Source: Otis tarda (Eukaryota > Chordata > Aves > Otidiformes > Otididae). From it: DNA of 64,000 nt. Positions 23,634 through 35,054 of the stretch are shown here, in pieces (position 1 is the stretch's first letter; each line of letters starts with the position of its first letter). The notes under the pieces were generated by a model. It searched no databases and had not been told where the DNA came from. It worked only from the letters and a program-made list of their open reading frames with translations. The stretch lies in the NCBI GenBank assembly GCA_026413225.1, contig CM048557.1, positions 61,928,987-61,992,986 of the forward strand, read 5' to 3'. The position numbers and the translations under genes were made by a program.

Positions 23634-24665
23634 CTGGGCAGAGGCACCAAAAAGTCATTGCTCCAAGACAGAGAACTGGAAACTCCCAATCCCAGGATAG
23701 ATTTTACCTGTGACCAGTGGGTTACCATCACCTTAAATGGAAATATCCAGTTAGCCCTGAATCCAATAGAAACTGATGCTACTTGTGTCAATCTGGGGAC
23801 AGAAGTCTCATTTTCAGTGCTGGGTTTGGAAAGGATGGAGGGAGGGCATGTGGCTGCTGTTGTGAGGCCCAAAGTCGTTTGGGGGGGCTGGCAGACCCTA
23901 TTTGTGGGTGTTGCCTGCACCCCACAGGTTGGGACACAGCCTTAGTTTGCAGTGACCAACACAACCCTTGTACAGGGGTAGGTTTTTGAAGACCACCCCC
24001 AGCTGAGCAAGGGGATCATCCCAAGAATGCTCAGCCTGGGATGTGGCAGCACTCCATTTGTACCAGCCATCCCTGGCGCTGTGCGTTGGCTGCTTTTCTC
24101 ACTCCTTGCACCACGTAATCCTGTGGCGCATTTCCTCAGGCAGCGACGTGATGTTGCAGACTTGTTTTCACCCTTTCTGCCCTGCAGTTTGTGCCTGCAG
24201 CGCTCTGCGGTGGGCTTCCAGTTTATTTGCTTTGTTTTTTCCATCCCATTACGTTTTGAGGGCATAAAGCATGAACACCTTTTGCAAAGCTGTGCTTTGT
24301 GCATGTATTCACTCAGCTCATGTAAATCTTCCCCCGCAGCCTCCTTGAGACTGTGACGCATGGGTTGCACCTTGCTCTTGCACCTCCCATGTGCTGCGAG
24401 CTCTCGGGACAGCAGCTATGCCCATGCTTCTTGCAGCAATGACCACCTGTGTGTGGGTCCCTGTTCACTCCCCACCTGCAGTAATCACTGATGGAGCAAA
24501 AACTTGGTGCGGGAAAGTGCTCCCGCAGCACGCTGCTGGCTGGAGGGATGCTCTTGAGCAGCACCAGCGCTCTCTCCCTGCTCTCAGCACCGAGCCTTAT
24601 CAGTGGCTAAGCTAACTGATAAACCAGGACAAGGCCATTGGACGCTGTTACGTGCATCTTGGCCA
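23634..24665. other. No gene seen
   Basis: No convincing feature. Overlapping frames on both strands (142 codons minus at 23942-24370; 109 codons plus at 24027-24356) carry no family signature. A G7 run lies at 23881-23887. Confidence 0.5.
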
Positions 24666-24696
24666 AACACACACACGTGCATGCACACACATGCAC
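24666..24696. repeat. Imperfect CA/TG microsatellite
   Basis: Alternating CA-rich sequence interrupted by CGTG and CATG (ACACACACACGTGCATGCAC and onward). Alternating purine-pyrimidine tracts of this kind are often length-variable. Confidence 0.85.
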
Positions 24697-25071
24697 ATTC
24701 CTGCCAAGCACGAGGCAGCAGTGAAGCTGCCAGCAAGCTGGGAGCGACCTGGAGGGCTCCCAGGGAAGAACTGAGGTTTTAGGAACCATTTTGCATTCAA
24801 CCTCTTCCTCCAGGTAGCAGCACTTTTCTAGCATCTGATTTTCCCCTCAGCAAAGCCATGTCACCTGCTTTGACTGAATTATTTCTGATTTCACCCAGAG
24901 TAAAACAGATTCTTCTGCTGGGTTATTTGTAACTGACCTGTCATAGGATGCCGTATATCCCGCTGTCAGAGTGAGCACTGGTGATTTATTGGGTATGCCT
25001 CCGTTAAGAAATTATTCATTTTCATTCAGGAGAAAAAAAAGCTACACTTTTTCTTTATTGTCTCAGATTTT
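24697..25071. other. No gene seen
   Basis: Anonymous sequence between a microsatellite and a LINE relic; nothing recognised. Confidence 0.55.
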
Positions 25072-25145
25072 ATCACAGCATCATCGAAAATAAGGGCTGA
25101 AAGGGACTTCTGAAAGTCATCCAGCCCTGGAGCAGAGCCAGGAGA
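25072..25145 (-). mobile_element. CR1 LINE relic, 3' end only (antisense)
   Basis: On the plus strand ATCACAGCATCATCG is followed by GGGCTGAAAGGGACTTCTGA and GTCATCCAGCCC. This is the inverted 3' end of CR1, typically ATCATAGAAT, GGTTGGAAGGGACCT and ATCATCTAGTCCAACCCC. CR1 is a non-LTR retrotransposon whose copies are usually truncated at the 5' end. Only the non-coding tail remains here, strongly diverged, so it is an old and inert insertion. Confidence 0.5.
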
Positions 25146-27575
25146 GACTGAGGATCTAAATCCCTTTGGACTCTACTTGGTCCCAGTGTAAGGGCACAGC
25201 CACACACTCACAACGTTGCAGCGTAACGATTGCTCTGTAGTAGGCAATTTGCAGGATTTGTCTCACCTATGGATTTCAGGAGCTCCAGGGCAGACCTCTG
25301 TCCCTTTGCACCAGTGAAAGTTTTCTCTTACTGTGTGTCTGAGAGTACCTGTGTCTCCCTCAAAGGTACTCCTGGTGGGGAGGTTTTCACTGGAAATGGG
25401 TATGTTGTCATGTTGTCATGCACTTAAAACCCATGCGAAGTCCTTCCTGGTGGTCACAGGGGTGTGGGAGCAGCAGGCACAGCCAGCATTTGGCCAGCAG
25501 CGGTTGCTGGATGAGCAAACGTGGCATGAGGGAGGTCTCACTGGAGGGAAGGTTGCTCCCATCCCTTCGTCTCAGTCAGCCCAGCAGGACCATTTGTAAT
25601 CAGCACGCCGCACGCGCTGTACTACCAGCAAGATGGACCAAACAAGTCCATCAGGGTCCAACAAACCTGCTGTGAGCCTCCAGGTGTTTTTTCCCTCCAT
25701 GGGGGCCTGTATGGAGAGTTTGGTACCACTGCCTCCAATGCCAGAGCATAAATCTACTTCTTCCCACCGTAGGATGAAGGGGTTTAAAGCAGACCACTGT
25801 GCTTCTGGTCAGGTGTGCATCTTCCCTACAGTCACCAGGCTTCCAAGCAGATGTGTTCTGCAGTTTCCAAAATGGCTGGGTGGGAAGCTGCATGTTGCCA
25901 GCGTTACCGCTGTGTGAATTCCTTTTTCAGACTTATTTGTTTTGCCAGTGCCCTTAATGTGTCCTTGCTATGGGTGTAGCATCGTGCCAGCAAAAACCTC
26001 CAGAAATTTCAGTTACAGCATCTGATCCTGCATTAGTTTACAAGAATAGTGAGAGTTTTTCAACTGGTACTTGAACTTAAAACTATATCATGATTTACAG
26101 CCCCACTGACCTCCTTTGCCAGCTCTGAGTCTTTCCTCCTTCCCTGGGAGGCTCTGGGCTATGAGTTGGGAAGCGTTGTCCGTTGGGAGTGGTGGCACTC
26201 CCTGCCTCTGGCTGCAGTTGGTGGCTCGGGGGACATTAGGGGAGCGCGTCTAGATGACGCATGTGTCGGTGATCTCAGGACTCTTTCCCTGGAGTTTGTC
26301 CAGGGACAAGTCCTTTCCGAGCAGGGATTCACTCTTTTCTGAAGTCATGTCTTGCAACAAGTGGAGTTGTGGGGGGGGTTATGATGTGTGGACATGGGGC
26401 AATGCTAAGGGGGGGACAGTTGTTTGAGTCTGTTCGCTCTTCGTTTAATCCATGGAAACAAACCGTTCAGCCTCAAGCGAAAGGTGTTCTTGCTTTCCCT
26501 CCCTTCTGCACTTTCAGGATTGTGAACGTTTGTTTATCTGCAATTTAATATCTACACAGAGTGCTCAGAGCACACCGGTCATTGCATTTAGTGCTGCTGA
26601 GAGGGGAGGCTTTGCAGTCTGATGCACATTTAGCAAAGTATATACGTGGTGGGGAGGGGGGTGGAAATGCCTAAAGACATGATTTGTGTAACTACATACA
26701 TAAAAATTTAAGCCACTTCAGTAAAGTACACACAAATAGTTTGCAGTCTGTCTTGAGCTCTAGCTGTCCTACTGTGATTTCTAAATAGAATATGATTAAT
26801 GTTAAAAATAATCCAATAGAGGAATTCTGTCTTTTGGATTGTTTTTACCGGGTCAAAGGCCATGATTGCAGTAATTGAATAATCCCACAGACCTTTGCTC
26901 CAGACATTCACTATGGAAACTAAGCAATGAGGACTGGCTATTCTATTTTCCAATCACCCAGACAGCATTTTAATGGGAAAGAAAAGTCTGATGCAGTTAA
27001 AAGCCTCTCTAAAAGTAGATTATGGGGAAAAAAATAGATGCTCAGATGAGATGTAGGCTGGTGATTCACTTCAAAATGCTGTAAATGTTAAAGACTTTGA
27101 TAATCACTTTGGCAGGAATGCAAAGGCATATAAATGCTTTTTTCCCTCTTTGTTCTCTAGACTCAGAGACAAGGGAGAGGGCTGTTTTCTTTCCACAAGA
27201 CCAGTGAAAAGCACAGATTTTAAAAGCAGAAATCAGAGTATTGTTCTGAGATTGTTTTGAGACTGCAAAATGAAAAATACTCTGCTGTTAAAAGCTTTGC
27301 ATGTCGTATTTAGACAACAGTGAACGCGATGATGTTTATTAATTATAGGACAGGATCATCTAAGACTCCAGCTGAGATGGTGACATAGTGTGCCAAGTAT
27401 TATATCCGCATCGTGCAGTGAGGCATAAACACAGCCAGGGACACCTTAACTCTAAGTAGACTTGTAACCAATCACTGTTTATTTCACCTGTTTTTACATC
27501 CTTGCAAAGCCATTGACTCCAGTTGAGATGCTCTTGATGTACCTCAGCTTCTGATGGAGATAAATCAGAGGCAAA
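25146..27575. other. No gene seen
   Basis: No gene or repeat recognised. G-runs occur near 26370-26377, 26410-26416 and 26652-26661. A forkhead-like GTTTGTTTATC lies near 26529. None is strong enough to call alone. Confidence 0.5.
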
Positions 27576-27695
27576 TTTTATTATTCTTATTTTATTTGAG
27601 AATGGGACAAGGAAAAGTTAAGTTACTTATCTGAAGTCACAGGAGTAATCTATGGAAAAGGTGGCATTGACACCAGATAGAGTGGCTTAGATGCA
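27576..27695 (-). repeat. MIR-type SINE relic (antisense)
   Basis: The plus strand shows TTATTATTCTTATTTTAT, GAATGGGACAAGGAAAAG, TTAAGTTACTT, CTGAAGTCACAGGAGTAA and GTGGCATTGACACCAG. These follow the order of an inverted MIR: ATTATCCCCATTTTA, GGAAACTGAGGCACAGAGAGG, TTAAGTGACTTGCCCAAGGTCACACAGCTA, AGTGGCAGAGCTGG. MIRs are tRNA-derived CORE-SINEs active before the split of mammals from other amniotes. Confidence 0.5.
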
Positions 27696-29120
27696 TAATC
27701 CTTTTTTCCTCCTTTACGAAACCAGCTAGGCACATTTCAAGATGAGTGAGAATTTTCCAGAAATACTCAGAGACTGTTTGGTGGTGGGTCTCCAACACTT
27801 TTCCTCCACCTCCCTGGAGTTTTTGCTAGCGTCCTGGTGGGTTCGCATACCCTCTGGTCCTTTCACAACCACCAAGAAAGATTCTGTTGGTCTTGGGAGA
27901 TCCAGGGAAAGCAATTGCAAACTGAAATGCAGACATCAGGCATGATCCAAACCTTTGACCATGCAGGGCTGCCAATGCAGCACTCATCAGGCCAGCAACT
28001 GAGCCAGCCAGACTCGGATGATGTTGCCAAAAACATAATGGAATTTGGTTGTAGAATTTAAGCTTTAGAAGTCCAGCAGCTGCTCCACAGGCCCTCTGAG
28101 AGGCTAAGCAGTCAGCATTTAAGATCTCAGATTTGAAGCATTGCAGATTCATTTTTTAATGTGTCTTCAATAACCCAAAAAAAGCTAGGTCTGCTGAATA
28201 GGTACAGCTGCATTACCGGGAGAGAACCATTTAAGATCTGGCACAGCAAAGAGCAAATGTTTAAAAGACAAGTCTATCAGTCTTTAATGAGGTTATGTGG
28301 GGACTGAGTGGTCATCTCATTATTGAGTAATGCTTAATGCAATGTGCACTGAATCTATAATTAAAGCAGCTTCCACCTTTATCTCACATGCTAGATCTTG
28401 ATTTCTCCTAGTTCTTGCAAAACGTCTCTCCATTTTAAATGTCCACCTGATGTATCCGTGAGCCTTGAAAGTGCTAGTCTCGACTGACCTACTGGCATCA
28501 TGAAGGTCTTACGTGGAGTTGTGCAGGAGAACAAGAAACTCAGATCTGAGATGATGTTTCACAGTGAATGGGTTTCAGCAAAATAAACCAGGTTTCAACG
28601 GAATGAAGCACCTTTATCAATTCTTGTTACCCATAGTCTCCTGCTGCAGTATGGGTCCTGCCTGCTCACACTTTCTCTATGGAGAAGGTGTTCTCTGCTT
28701 CTTCTTCAGAAACTCCTCTTTCAACCCAGAGGCCCTTGAGATCCCCCAGGAGCCTCCTTGCCTTCATGTCCATTGAAACCTCTCCCTTGAGCCATTGTAA
28801 AACTCTCCAACAGCACCTGTTGTGGACTAAAGCAACTCAAGGCAAAAATAATTACCTATATTTCTAGAAATGACACCTCGGAAGCACTTACTCGGGCTTA
28901 ACAGCTGCCAAGATGCCCACTGAGATAAGAGAAAGAAGGAAGCCTATAGGTCCTAAAGGGTAAATTTTCACAGAGCAAAACTGGCAGCAGCTGAGATGCC
29001 AGACCAAGCCCTCTGCTTGCCTTTCTTGGGCAACTGTGAAGTTGTTCTGAAAGCATAATATAGAACATTATCAGATAGTTTCCTCGTGGCCCAGGCACTG
29101 ACCAACAATTTGGGATTTTC
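27696..29120. other. No gene seen
   Basis: Anonymous sequence; open frames stay near or below about 110 codons and resemble nothing known. Confidence 0.55.
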
Positions 29121-29205
29121 TTTCAGTTCCTAACTGTACCCCAGGATCCCTGTGTGACCTTCAGCCAGTCCCTTAGCCTAAACTTCCTCTCGAATTCCCA
29201 GGTTC
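29121..29205 (+). repeat. MIR-type SINE relic (sense)
   Basis: TTCCTAACTGTACC, then CTGTGTGACCTTCAGCCAGT, then CCCTTAGCCTAAACTTCCTC, parallel the MIR core CTGTGTGACCTTGGGCAAGT followed by CACTTAACCTCTCTGTGCCTCAGTTTCC. Only the central part is readable. Confidence 0.5.
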
Positions 29206-30419
29206 CTAATACCCACTGAGTTAGGTCAGAACGTGTTAAGGACCTCTGCAGCAGCCAAGCTCTGCCTCAGGGCCCAGCTTTATTGTTGTCCCTTTCTCCT
29301 GATGACTTTCTTGCTTATTGGGATACGTTGGGACTGGCTGGCAGGGCCTGTCTCCTCTGCAGCATCCACCAAAGGAGAGTTCCAGTTTCGGTTTGGTGCT
29401 CTAACACATCTTCAACCACAACACAGGAGTCATAAACTACAGATGGTGGCAAAGCTTTCATGTCTAAGCAAGAAGTGCACAGAGCACTTTATCTCCTGGC
29501 AGCAGATAACCTAAATGAAGCCCTAGTTTTCCCCCAGATACTGAGCTAGAAGTGCACGCCAGGCGTAGTTTCCACAGAACGGTAGTTTATCTAATCATGT
29601 CGTCAGAGAGCAGAGCCATGTTGATAGCTGTCTCAGCACAAAGAGATAAACTTGTCAAGAGTTTCTCCTGAAGCAGCAGCAACACTTGGGCTGCGACTGT
29701 GGGAACCATGTTGCCATTGCCGAGAATTCAGGAGAGCTGGCGTGATTTCACAGCACCACTTCTACACAAAATGAGAAGCTTTTGAAGGCAGGTGAGCCAA
29801 GGACATCTTTCTAAGCAAGCCAAGTGTGTTACAAATAGCTCCTGAGAGCTGCAGCCAAGTCCAGTTGAGCTCTCGCTGCTGACTGCCGTTGGAGGAGGCT
29901 TCGTGTGTGCGCTGTTCCTGCTGCCCAGAGAGCATCCAATGGATGGGATGGGCTCAGCCCTGGGCTCTGGGTGGTCTGTGGTACAAGCTACCAGCTTTGC
30001 ACGTCAAAGTGAGACCAGAGCATGATCATCCTTCCCCAACCACTGTGCCCAATTTCTGCACAAATCCCAGATTTGCAAGATGGAGGAACCTCTTGGTACA
30101 ACCTGGCTAGGGAGGATGAAGAAAGCACACTGCTGAGGGGATGTTTAGATGGTGACCTTGTCAAAGGAGTCCCACAATCTGTTACATACTGACCGTCATC
30201 CTCATCTCTCCCCTTCACAGGCTTGGATCTGGAGAGCCTGGGGGTCTGAAGGAAAGTTGCCCACTTGAGGGGATTTGGTGCATTTGCCAGAGCAAGGCAA
30301 CGAAAGGGGAGTGGAGCACTGTAAGCAAAAGGTTGCATTTTATTCCTTATTCTTCTAAGATATAAAGCCATCACAGCTAAATGCAAACAGATCCCACAGC
30401 GGTAATTTTGCACCTCACT
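29206..30419. other. No gene seen
   Basis: Nothing recognised. The 141-codon minus-strand frame at 29988-30413 has no domain signature. Confidence 0.55.
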
Positions 30420-30470
30420 TTTACTGAAATTAATGGGAATTAGGCATTAGGCAGCTAAATGCATTTCTGG
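30420..30470. repeat. Scrap of an old amniote interspersed repeat
   Basis: ACTGAAATTAATGGGAATTA, followed by GGCATTAGGCAGCTAAATGC, resembles a remembered dispersed reptile/bird repeat motif (TTGAAATCAATGGGAGTTAG then GTGCCTAAATGCCTTTG). Short and diverged; the family name is uncertain. Confidence 0.35.
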
Positions 30471-31157
30471 CTCTAACCCTAACTCTGTAATGCATCCAGT
30501 GCCCTATTAAGAAGACAAACTTGTTAAATGTCACAGAGCTCCTGAAATGAAGGTGACTGATACGTTGGTAAACTGGAAATGCAATTCACTCCATCTTCAG
30601 TTAGAGAATGGTGTCCTGCATTGGACATTGCTTGCATTATATTAGAGTTTTTCTTTTTCTTTTTTTTTGGAGATCATGCTCCTAGGGAATTTGAGTCATA
30701 CATAAATCAACTTGGCTTACATTTCAATTTTTTTTTTATTAAATTGAACAACTACTGGAAGTTAGAGTTTTAGGAGAGACCTTTCAAATTAATGCAAATC
30801 CTGAATTATTCTTATACTGCAAACCAGTGGGAAGGAGTAAAGTACTCTGACTGGCAGCCAACAGCCACTTAAATTAAGGAAGAATTAAGCCTTTTGCCAG
30901 TTTCGAAAAAGTCAACATGCCTGTCTGAATTATGAATTAGGAATGCTGAGCTTAGACCAAAAACATGGACAAAAACAGATCTGGATCTTCCCTTTTGATG
31001 CAGAGGACTTAATTCTGTTACTCCTACTTTTATGTGTTTCTCAAAACAATGTTGAAAAGCACCTCTGCTTAAATAACTTAATTGCTCAGTAGAACACTAA
31101 CAATCCTGGAATCCCTTGATACTTTTCTATAGTTTAGGCTTTCCTTTATTGGTTTGC
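30471..31157. other. No gene seen
   Basis: AT-leaning anonymous sequence with T-runs at about 30660-30668 and 30729-30737. Confidence 0.55.
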
Positions 31158-31200
31158 GTACACTAAAACTCCAGCTTGAAATTAATGGGAGTTTCACTCT
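31158..31200. repeat. Scrap of an old amniote interspersed repeat
   Basis: TACACTAAAACTCCAGC, then TTGAAATTAATGGGAGTTTC, shows the partly palindromic ACTCCA-TTGAAxTxAATGGGAGTT core also seen in pieces near 2882, 30420 and 39530. Family name uncertain. Confidence 0.35.
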
Positions 31201-31375
31201 ATACTGAAAGAGCTTGTGATCCTCTGGCTTACTGGGAACTGTTGTGTATTTTGTCTCAAGTCATGCAAAAGCTACATTTTAATAGTAATTTTAATTTAAT
31301 TATGATGTATATACAAATTCTATAAATATAATTTGATTATAATTTCATTATAATAGCCATTACCAGCCCAGTAGG
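31201..31375. other. Very AT-rich stretch
   Basis: Mostly A and T around 31270-31360 (TTTAATAGTAATTTTAATTT and similar). No feature recognised. Confidence 0.6.
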
Positions 31376-31540
31376 TAACATTTACTATGAGTAGGCTTCA
31401 AAGCATTTCACAAAGAAAGTAAACATATAATTAGCAGTGTTTTACAAATTGGGAAACTGAGGCAGGAGCTGGCTTGGCCAGAAGGTGGCAAAAGGTTAGC
31501 ACCAGGTACCACACCTCAGTCCTCTTATTCCAGCTGCAGG
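31376..31540 (-). repeat. MIR-type SINE relic (antisense), the best preserved of the antisense copies
   Basis: In order on the plus strand: AACATTTACTATGAGTAGGC, AAGCATTTCACAAAGAAAG, TTTTACAAATTGGGAAACTG then AGGCAGGAGCTGGC, GAAGGTGGCAAAAGG and CACCTCAGTCCTCTTATTCC. This follows an inverted MIR from its AT-rich 3' end through TTTTACAGATGGGGAAACTGAGGC to the GTGGCAGAGC and GGTCTGTCTGACTCC parts. Nearly full length but diverged and interrupted by indels. Confidence 0.6.
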
Positions 31541-32387
31541 CACGGGCCCCAGGGTCGCTTGGATGCTCTGGCACCTTTCTGGCAGCATAAGCTAAGCTGA
31601 GTGTTTGGGATCTGTAACTTCTTTTTCCAAACCCTTTTCTCTCTGGTTCTCCCCTGAAAAGTCCTAGTCATTATCCACCTCCAAAAAAAAACATTAGGCA
31701 ATACATGCTAATTATTCTTGTGGCAAAACCTTCTATCTTTGGCAATCAGTCAAACAAGACATTGTCATGGAAGGCTTATACACCTTTAGTTACCTCTCTA
31801 GCTCTTAAAACAAACCCCTTTGAAGTGACTAACCCTGTTTAGACCTCTTGAGGCTCCACTTGTCCAACCAATGTCCCACTTGCAAGCCTTTTGCTATTGG
31901 GCCACCTCTCCTGATCCTGCCTCGCCATTTTGCTACAGCTGCTGCTCAGCCATACAGACAGACACACCAAGAGCTCATGGTTTTGTTTTGGTTTTTTTTT
32001 GCCAGTTCATTATACCAAACAGATAAGCAGGTCTGAATTGCTGCAAGGAATGTGTGGGTGAAGAATGGATCCTTGCCTAATTGGCTGCTAACAACCCCCT
32101 AGCTGTGCCGTAACTCCATGGCAAGCACTAGACTCTACTCAGTTTCAGACCTTAAGAAAGCAGAAACAAGCACCTAAAGCACAATGTGATCCAAAGGGTA
32201 TTTAAAAAGGTGTGCTACAAAGAAAAGAAGGCTGTATTCATAAGAATAAATCAGGATATAAAAAAAGAAACAGAAAATAAGAGATGAAGGGTTTGACTGT
32301 GGCAGTAACTGATTTTCCTGAGTTGTGGGTTGTTGATGATGTTTTCTGTCATCATAACACTCAAAAAAGAGATTGAAATATGATTTT
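31541..32387. other. No gene seen
   Basis: Anonymous sequence with A-runs (31682-31690) and T-runs (31991-32000). No coding signature. Confidence 0.55.
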
Positions 32388-32426
32388 TTTTCTTTATTTA
32401 AAAAAAAAAATAACATTTTTTTTTTC
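32388..32426. repeat. Alternating A- and T-homopolymer tract
   Basis: T-run, CTTTATTT, A11 and ATAAC, then a T10 run. A low-complexity region able to fold A-run on T-run. Confidence 0.85.
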
Positions 32427-32861
32427 TCTGCACTGGTAAAATAACAGCACATTCTCAGGAAGAGAGAAGAGAGAGACATCCTTTAAGTAAACTGAAAAGG
32501 AATGGGAAAAGTATGGAGTAAAGGTATGTCTGAACAAATCACATTCATCTGCTGGGAGAGACGAAGTCACTCAAGGAAGTTGGCATGTTTGTAAAATTTC
32601 CTGCCCAGATTGTGCCAGCAGAACTCACACGTGGCTTCTGAACCTGCAATAACCCTCATGTGTCCATCCCAGGGGCTTTTGTCCGTGCGTATTCTCCTCT
32701 GCTGCTTTGAGCAATTCTCCTGGTCCAGAGGGGAGGGTGGATGCAGACACACCATCACAATGTGTGAAACGTGATCTGGGACTTCAAAGTAATTTTCATT
32801 ATTCCAGGAAGGTGAGAACTGAGGAAGATGTGTTTTGTGCCATTTTGTTTAAAGACCTACA
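32427..32861. other. No gene seen
   Basis: Anonymous sequence leading up to the MIR/CR1 nest. Confidence 0.55.
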
Positions 32862-32899
32862 ACACAGAGCATTGCACTGAAGAGTAGGATCTCTAGATT

Positions 32900-33053
32900 C
32901 CATCCCTGGAAACGTTCAAGGCCAGGCTGGATGAGGCTCTGAGCAACCTGATCTAGTCAGGGATGTCCCTGCTCCTTGCAGGGGGGTTGGACTAGATGAC
33001 CTTTGAAGGTCCCTTCCAACTCTAACTATTCTATGATTCTATGATTCTATGAT
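32900..33053 (+). mobile_element. CR1 LINE, 5'-truncated 3' end (sense), nested in a MIR
   Basis: Starts in the last coding part of CR1 (CCATCCCTGGAAACGTTCAA and on through GGCTGGATGAGGCTCTGAGC). It runs through GGGGGGTTGGACTAGATGAC and GGTCCCTTCCAAC and ends in the octamer tail (ATTCTATG)n at 33028-33054, just over three units. An intact octamer tail and good agreement with the family 3' end make this the youngest-looking CR1 tail in the window. Only about 150 bases remain, so there is no coding capacity. Confidence 0.85.
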
Positions 33054-33054
33054 T
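33028..33054 (+). repeat. CR1 terminal octamer repeat (ATTCTATG)n
   Basis: Three full copies of ATTCTATG plus ATT. CR1 elements end in short tandem octamers instead of poly(A); the element's reverse transcriptase is thought to prime at this tail. Confidence 0.95.
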
Positions 33055-33128
33055 TGAATCCCGGCTCTTTTATCAGCTTGCTGAGTGACTTTGGACAAGA
33101 CCCTTAGCAGCCTCAGCTTCACCCTCAT

Positions 33129-33684
33129 GCTAAGGAGCAGCTTTCTTGCTGCCTAATTGTGATGAGGAGTTCAAAGAGGTTGGCTTGTGCGCTCATCTCA
33201 TCCAAGGACGCAGGAGGGGAAATAGAAGGGGGAAGGTACAGGAGAAACACAGCACAAACCAGCGAACAGTGTGGCGAACTGTGTGTGGGTCCATTATGAT
33301 GATGTTGCATGGACGAGCTACCAGCACACCTTGGAGATGATGTTCCCAGTAGAGGGGATGGTGTGGAAGATGGCACAAGGCAAGGTCAGGATGAAGGAGA
33401 TAGGCAGTACACATGTGGAAGGCAAAGGGCTAAATTCTCACCCAGGATAAACCAGAAAGCACTGTTAAAAGCAATGGCGAGATCCTGTTTTCCAGTGGCT
33501 GGAGGGCTGGCCGGGACACGCACCTAGGAGATGGGCTGTGCCCTGAGGAAAGGGCTGAGTCCTGGAAAGTTGTATGAAGGAAGCTACAGGCATCCCTGGG
33601 ATGTGGGGGGAGGCTCAGAGGCTCATTGTGGACCCTTATTTGCTTGGTGCTGGGAAAAAGGAGGAAAAAATGATAGAGAGAAAC
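33129..33684. other. No gene seen
   Basis: Anonymous sequence with a phrase near 33430-33456 (GCTAAATTCTCACCCAGGAT) weakly like the edge of the old palindromic repeat noted elsewhere; too short to call. Confidence 0.5.
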
Positions 33685-33697
33685 AAAAAAAAAAAAA
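33685..33697. repeat. Homopolymer run, A13
   Basis: Thirteen A after GAGAGAAAC. No retrocopied transcript is recognisable immediately upstream. Confidence 0.9.
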
Positions 33698-35054
33698 CAC
33701 ACCAATCCACAACACTTCATTTTTCCTAAGCTAGGTGCAACTTTCAGGGCCAGGACAGGAGGTCAGAAACTCTTTGCTGTTGCCCAACCTTTTCTCAGCT
33801 GTCTGCCTGCCCCAAGACCACTCAGCAAATCTCCTGAGGAAGACTCCGCAGGTGTAAATACCTTAACTCCCCTGGCTTTTGGGTGGTGCCGAGGATATTG
33901 CTGATTTGAACCAGCTGAGGCTTTGGCTCCTCCAAGCACAGAGTGGTTTGACCTGAGAACAAAATGCCATCCCAAAGAGCAGTGTGCCTTGGTGAACTGG
34001 AAGGAGGTGACCAGCCTAACAGGTGAATGCTTTCTTGAAAAATCTGATTTTCTGCAGTAGTTATGTCACTGGCATTTGTTATTCTTCATCTGTTCCTAAA
34101 CTCTAGCTTCCAGGATGTCTCTGTGCTACTGCTAGCTAATGGGAAGCCTGTGTATCTCGCTCAGATGTTATTAATTCCAAGTGAATACACTTGTTAGCTT
34201 TCCCTACTTACCGTCCTCATGTTCTCACAGAAAAATGACTCAAAAAAAAAAGTATTTCCTGGAACAGTCCTTGACAGCCTGTTTACCATCTTAAATTGAT
34301 CACCCATCACAGACTCTTTCTCTGCCATCACGCCTCAATATTTCAGGGCCGGGCCAAGAACTCACATTATGCAGGGAAGATTTGCACGATGTGTCTCTGA
34401 GACAGAGGAGCCCTTGGAAAGGTTAAACGCCCGGGTCTGCAGCACTCCCTGTCTTGGCTGGAGGCTGAAACGCTGCAGGCAGGAGTGTAAGACAAGCACT
34501 GGGCAGCAGCCCTCGGCTGGCACGGGGACTGCGTGCTCAGCAAGGGCTTTGGGAACTGGAAGCTGGTGGAAATGGGAGCAATCCTCGTTCAGAGGATGAT
34601 TAGAACAATTTATGTTTCTCTTCCCCTACCCTGCTCCAATCTGCAGTAAAACTATGATTTTCATTTTGGCTGCATGCAAATAAAAACAGAAAACAAGTAA
34701 TGGTTTGCTTTATTTTTTCCTCCTTTTCTCCCATTTCCATTCCTGCCAGAGGAGGATTCAGGATGGAAAAGCAGAGAAGGAGAAACAAGCACACAAGACC
34801 TAAATAAGTGAAAAATGGGAATGATCTTGCAACATCAGGAAATGCTTCATTGTACATCAAAACAAAATAAAAGTTTTGCTTAAAAATTGAGAGTGCTGAA
34901 CAAGTGAATAAATAGCCAGAGCTCTCATGCTATCTAAAATGTAATCTCTTAACTCAAAAGTGCTGCTCACTGACAATATTTCAGGGAGATGGGATATTTG
35001 GATACACAAGCTGTTCCCTGCTTTGCATGGCTGGAGCATTACCTGTGGCTTCAG
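33698..35054. other. No gene seen
   Basis: Anonymous sequence; short frames on both strands with no resemblance to known proteins. Confidence 0.55.

Larger units (their letters stand above)
32862..33128 (+). repeat. MIR-type SINE relic (sense), split by a CR1 insertion
   Basis: The left part (32862-32899) reads AGAGCATTGCACTGAAGAGT then AGGATCTCTAG, resembling MIR AGAGCACGGACTCTGGAGTC. The right part (33053-33128) reads TTGAATCCCGGCTC, GAGTGACTTTGGACAAG and CCTTAGCAGCCTCAGCTTC. These match MIR TTCGAATCCCGGCTC, GTGTGACCTTGGGCAAG and CTTAACCTCTGTGCCTCAGTTTC. GAATCCCGGCTC is an exact match to the remembered core. The halves are collinear and in the same orientation, with a CR1 between them, which supports one SINE broken by a later LINE insertion. 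Confidence 0.6.

Noticed and set aside
24666-24696. CRISPR-like spaced repeats
   Set aside because: This and other short repeats are simple microsatellites or single duplications; no regular repeat-spacer array exists in the window.
26366-26416. Second possible G-quadruplex from two long G-runs
   Set aside because: Loops between the runs are far longer than seven bases and only two long runs exist.
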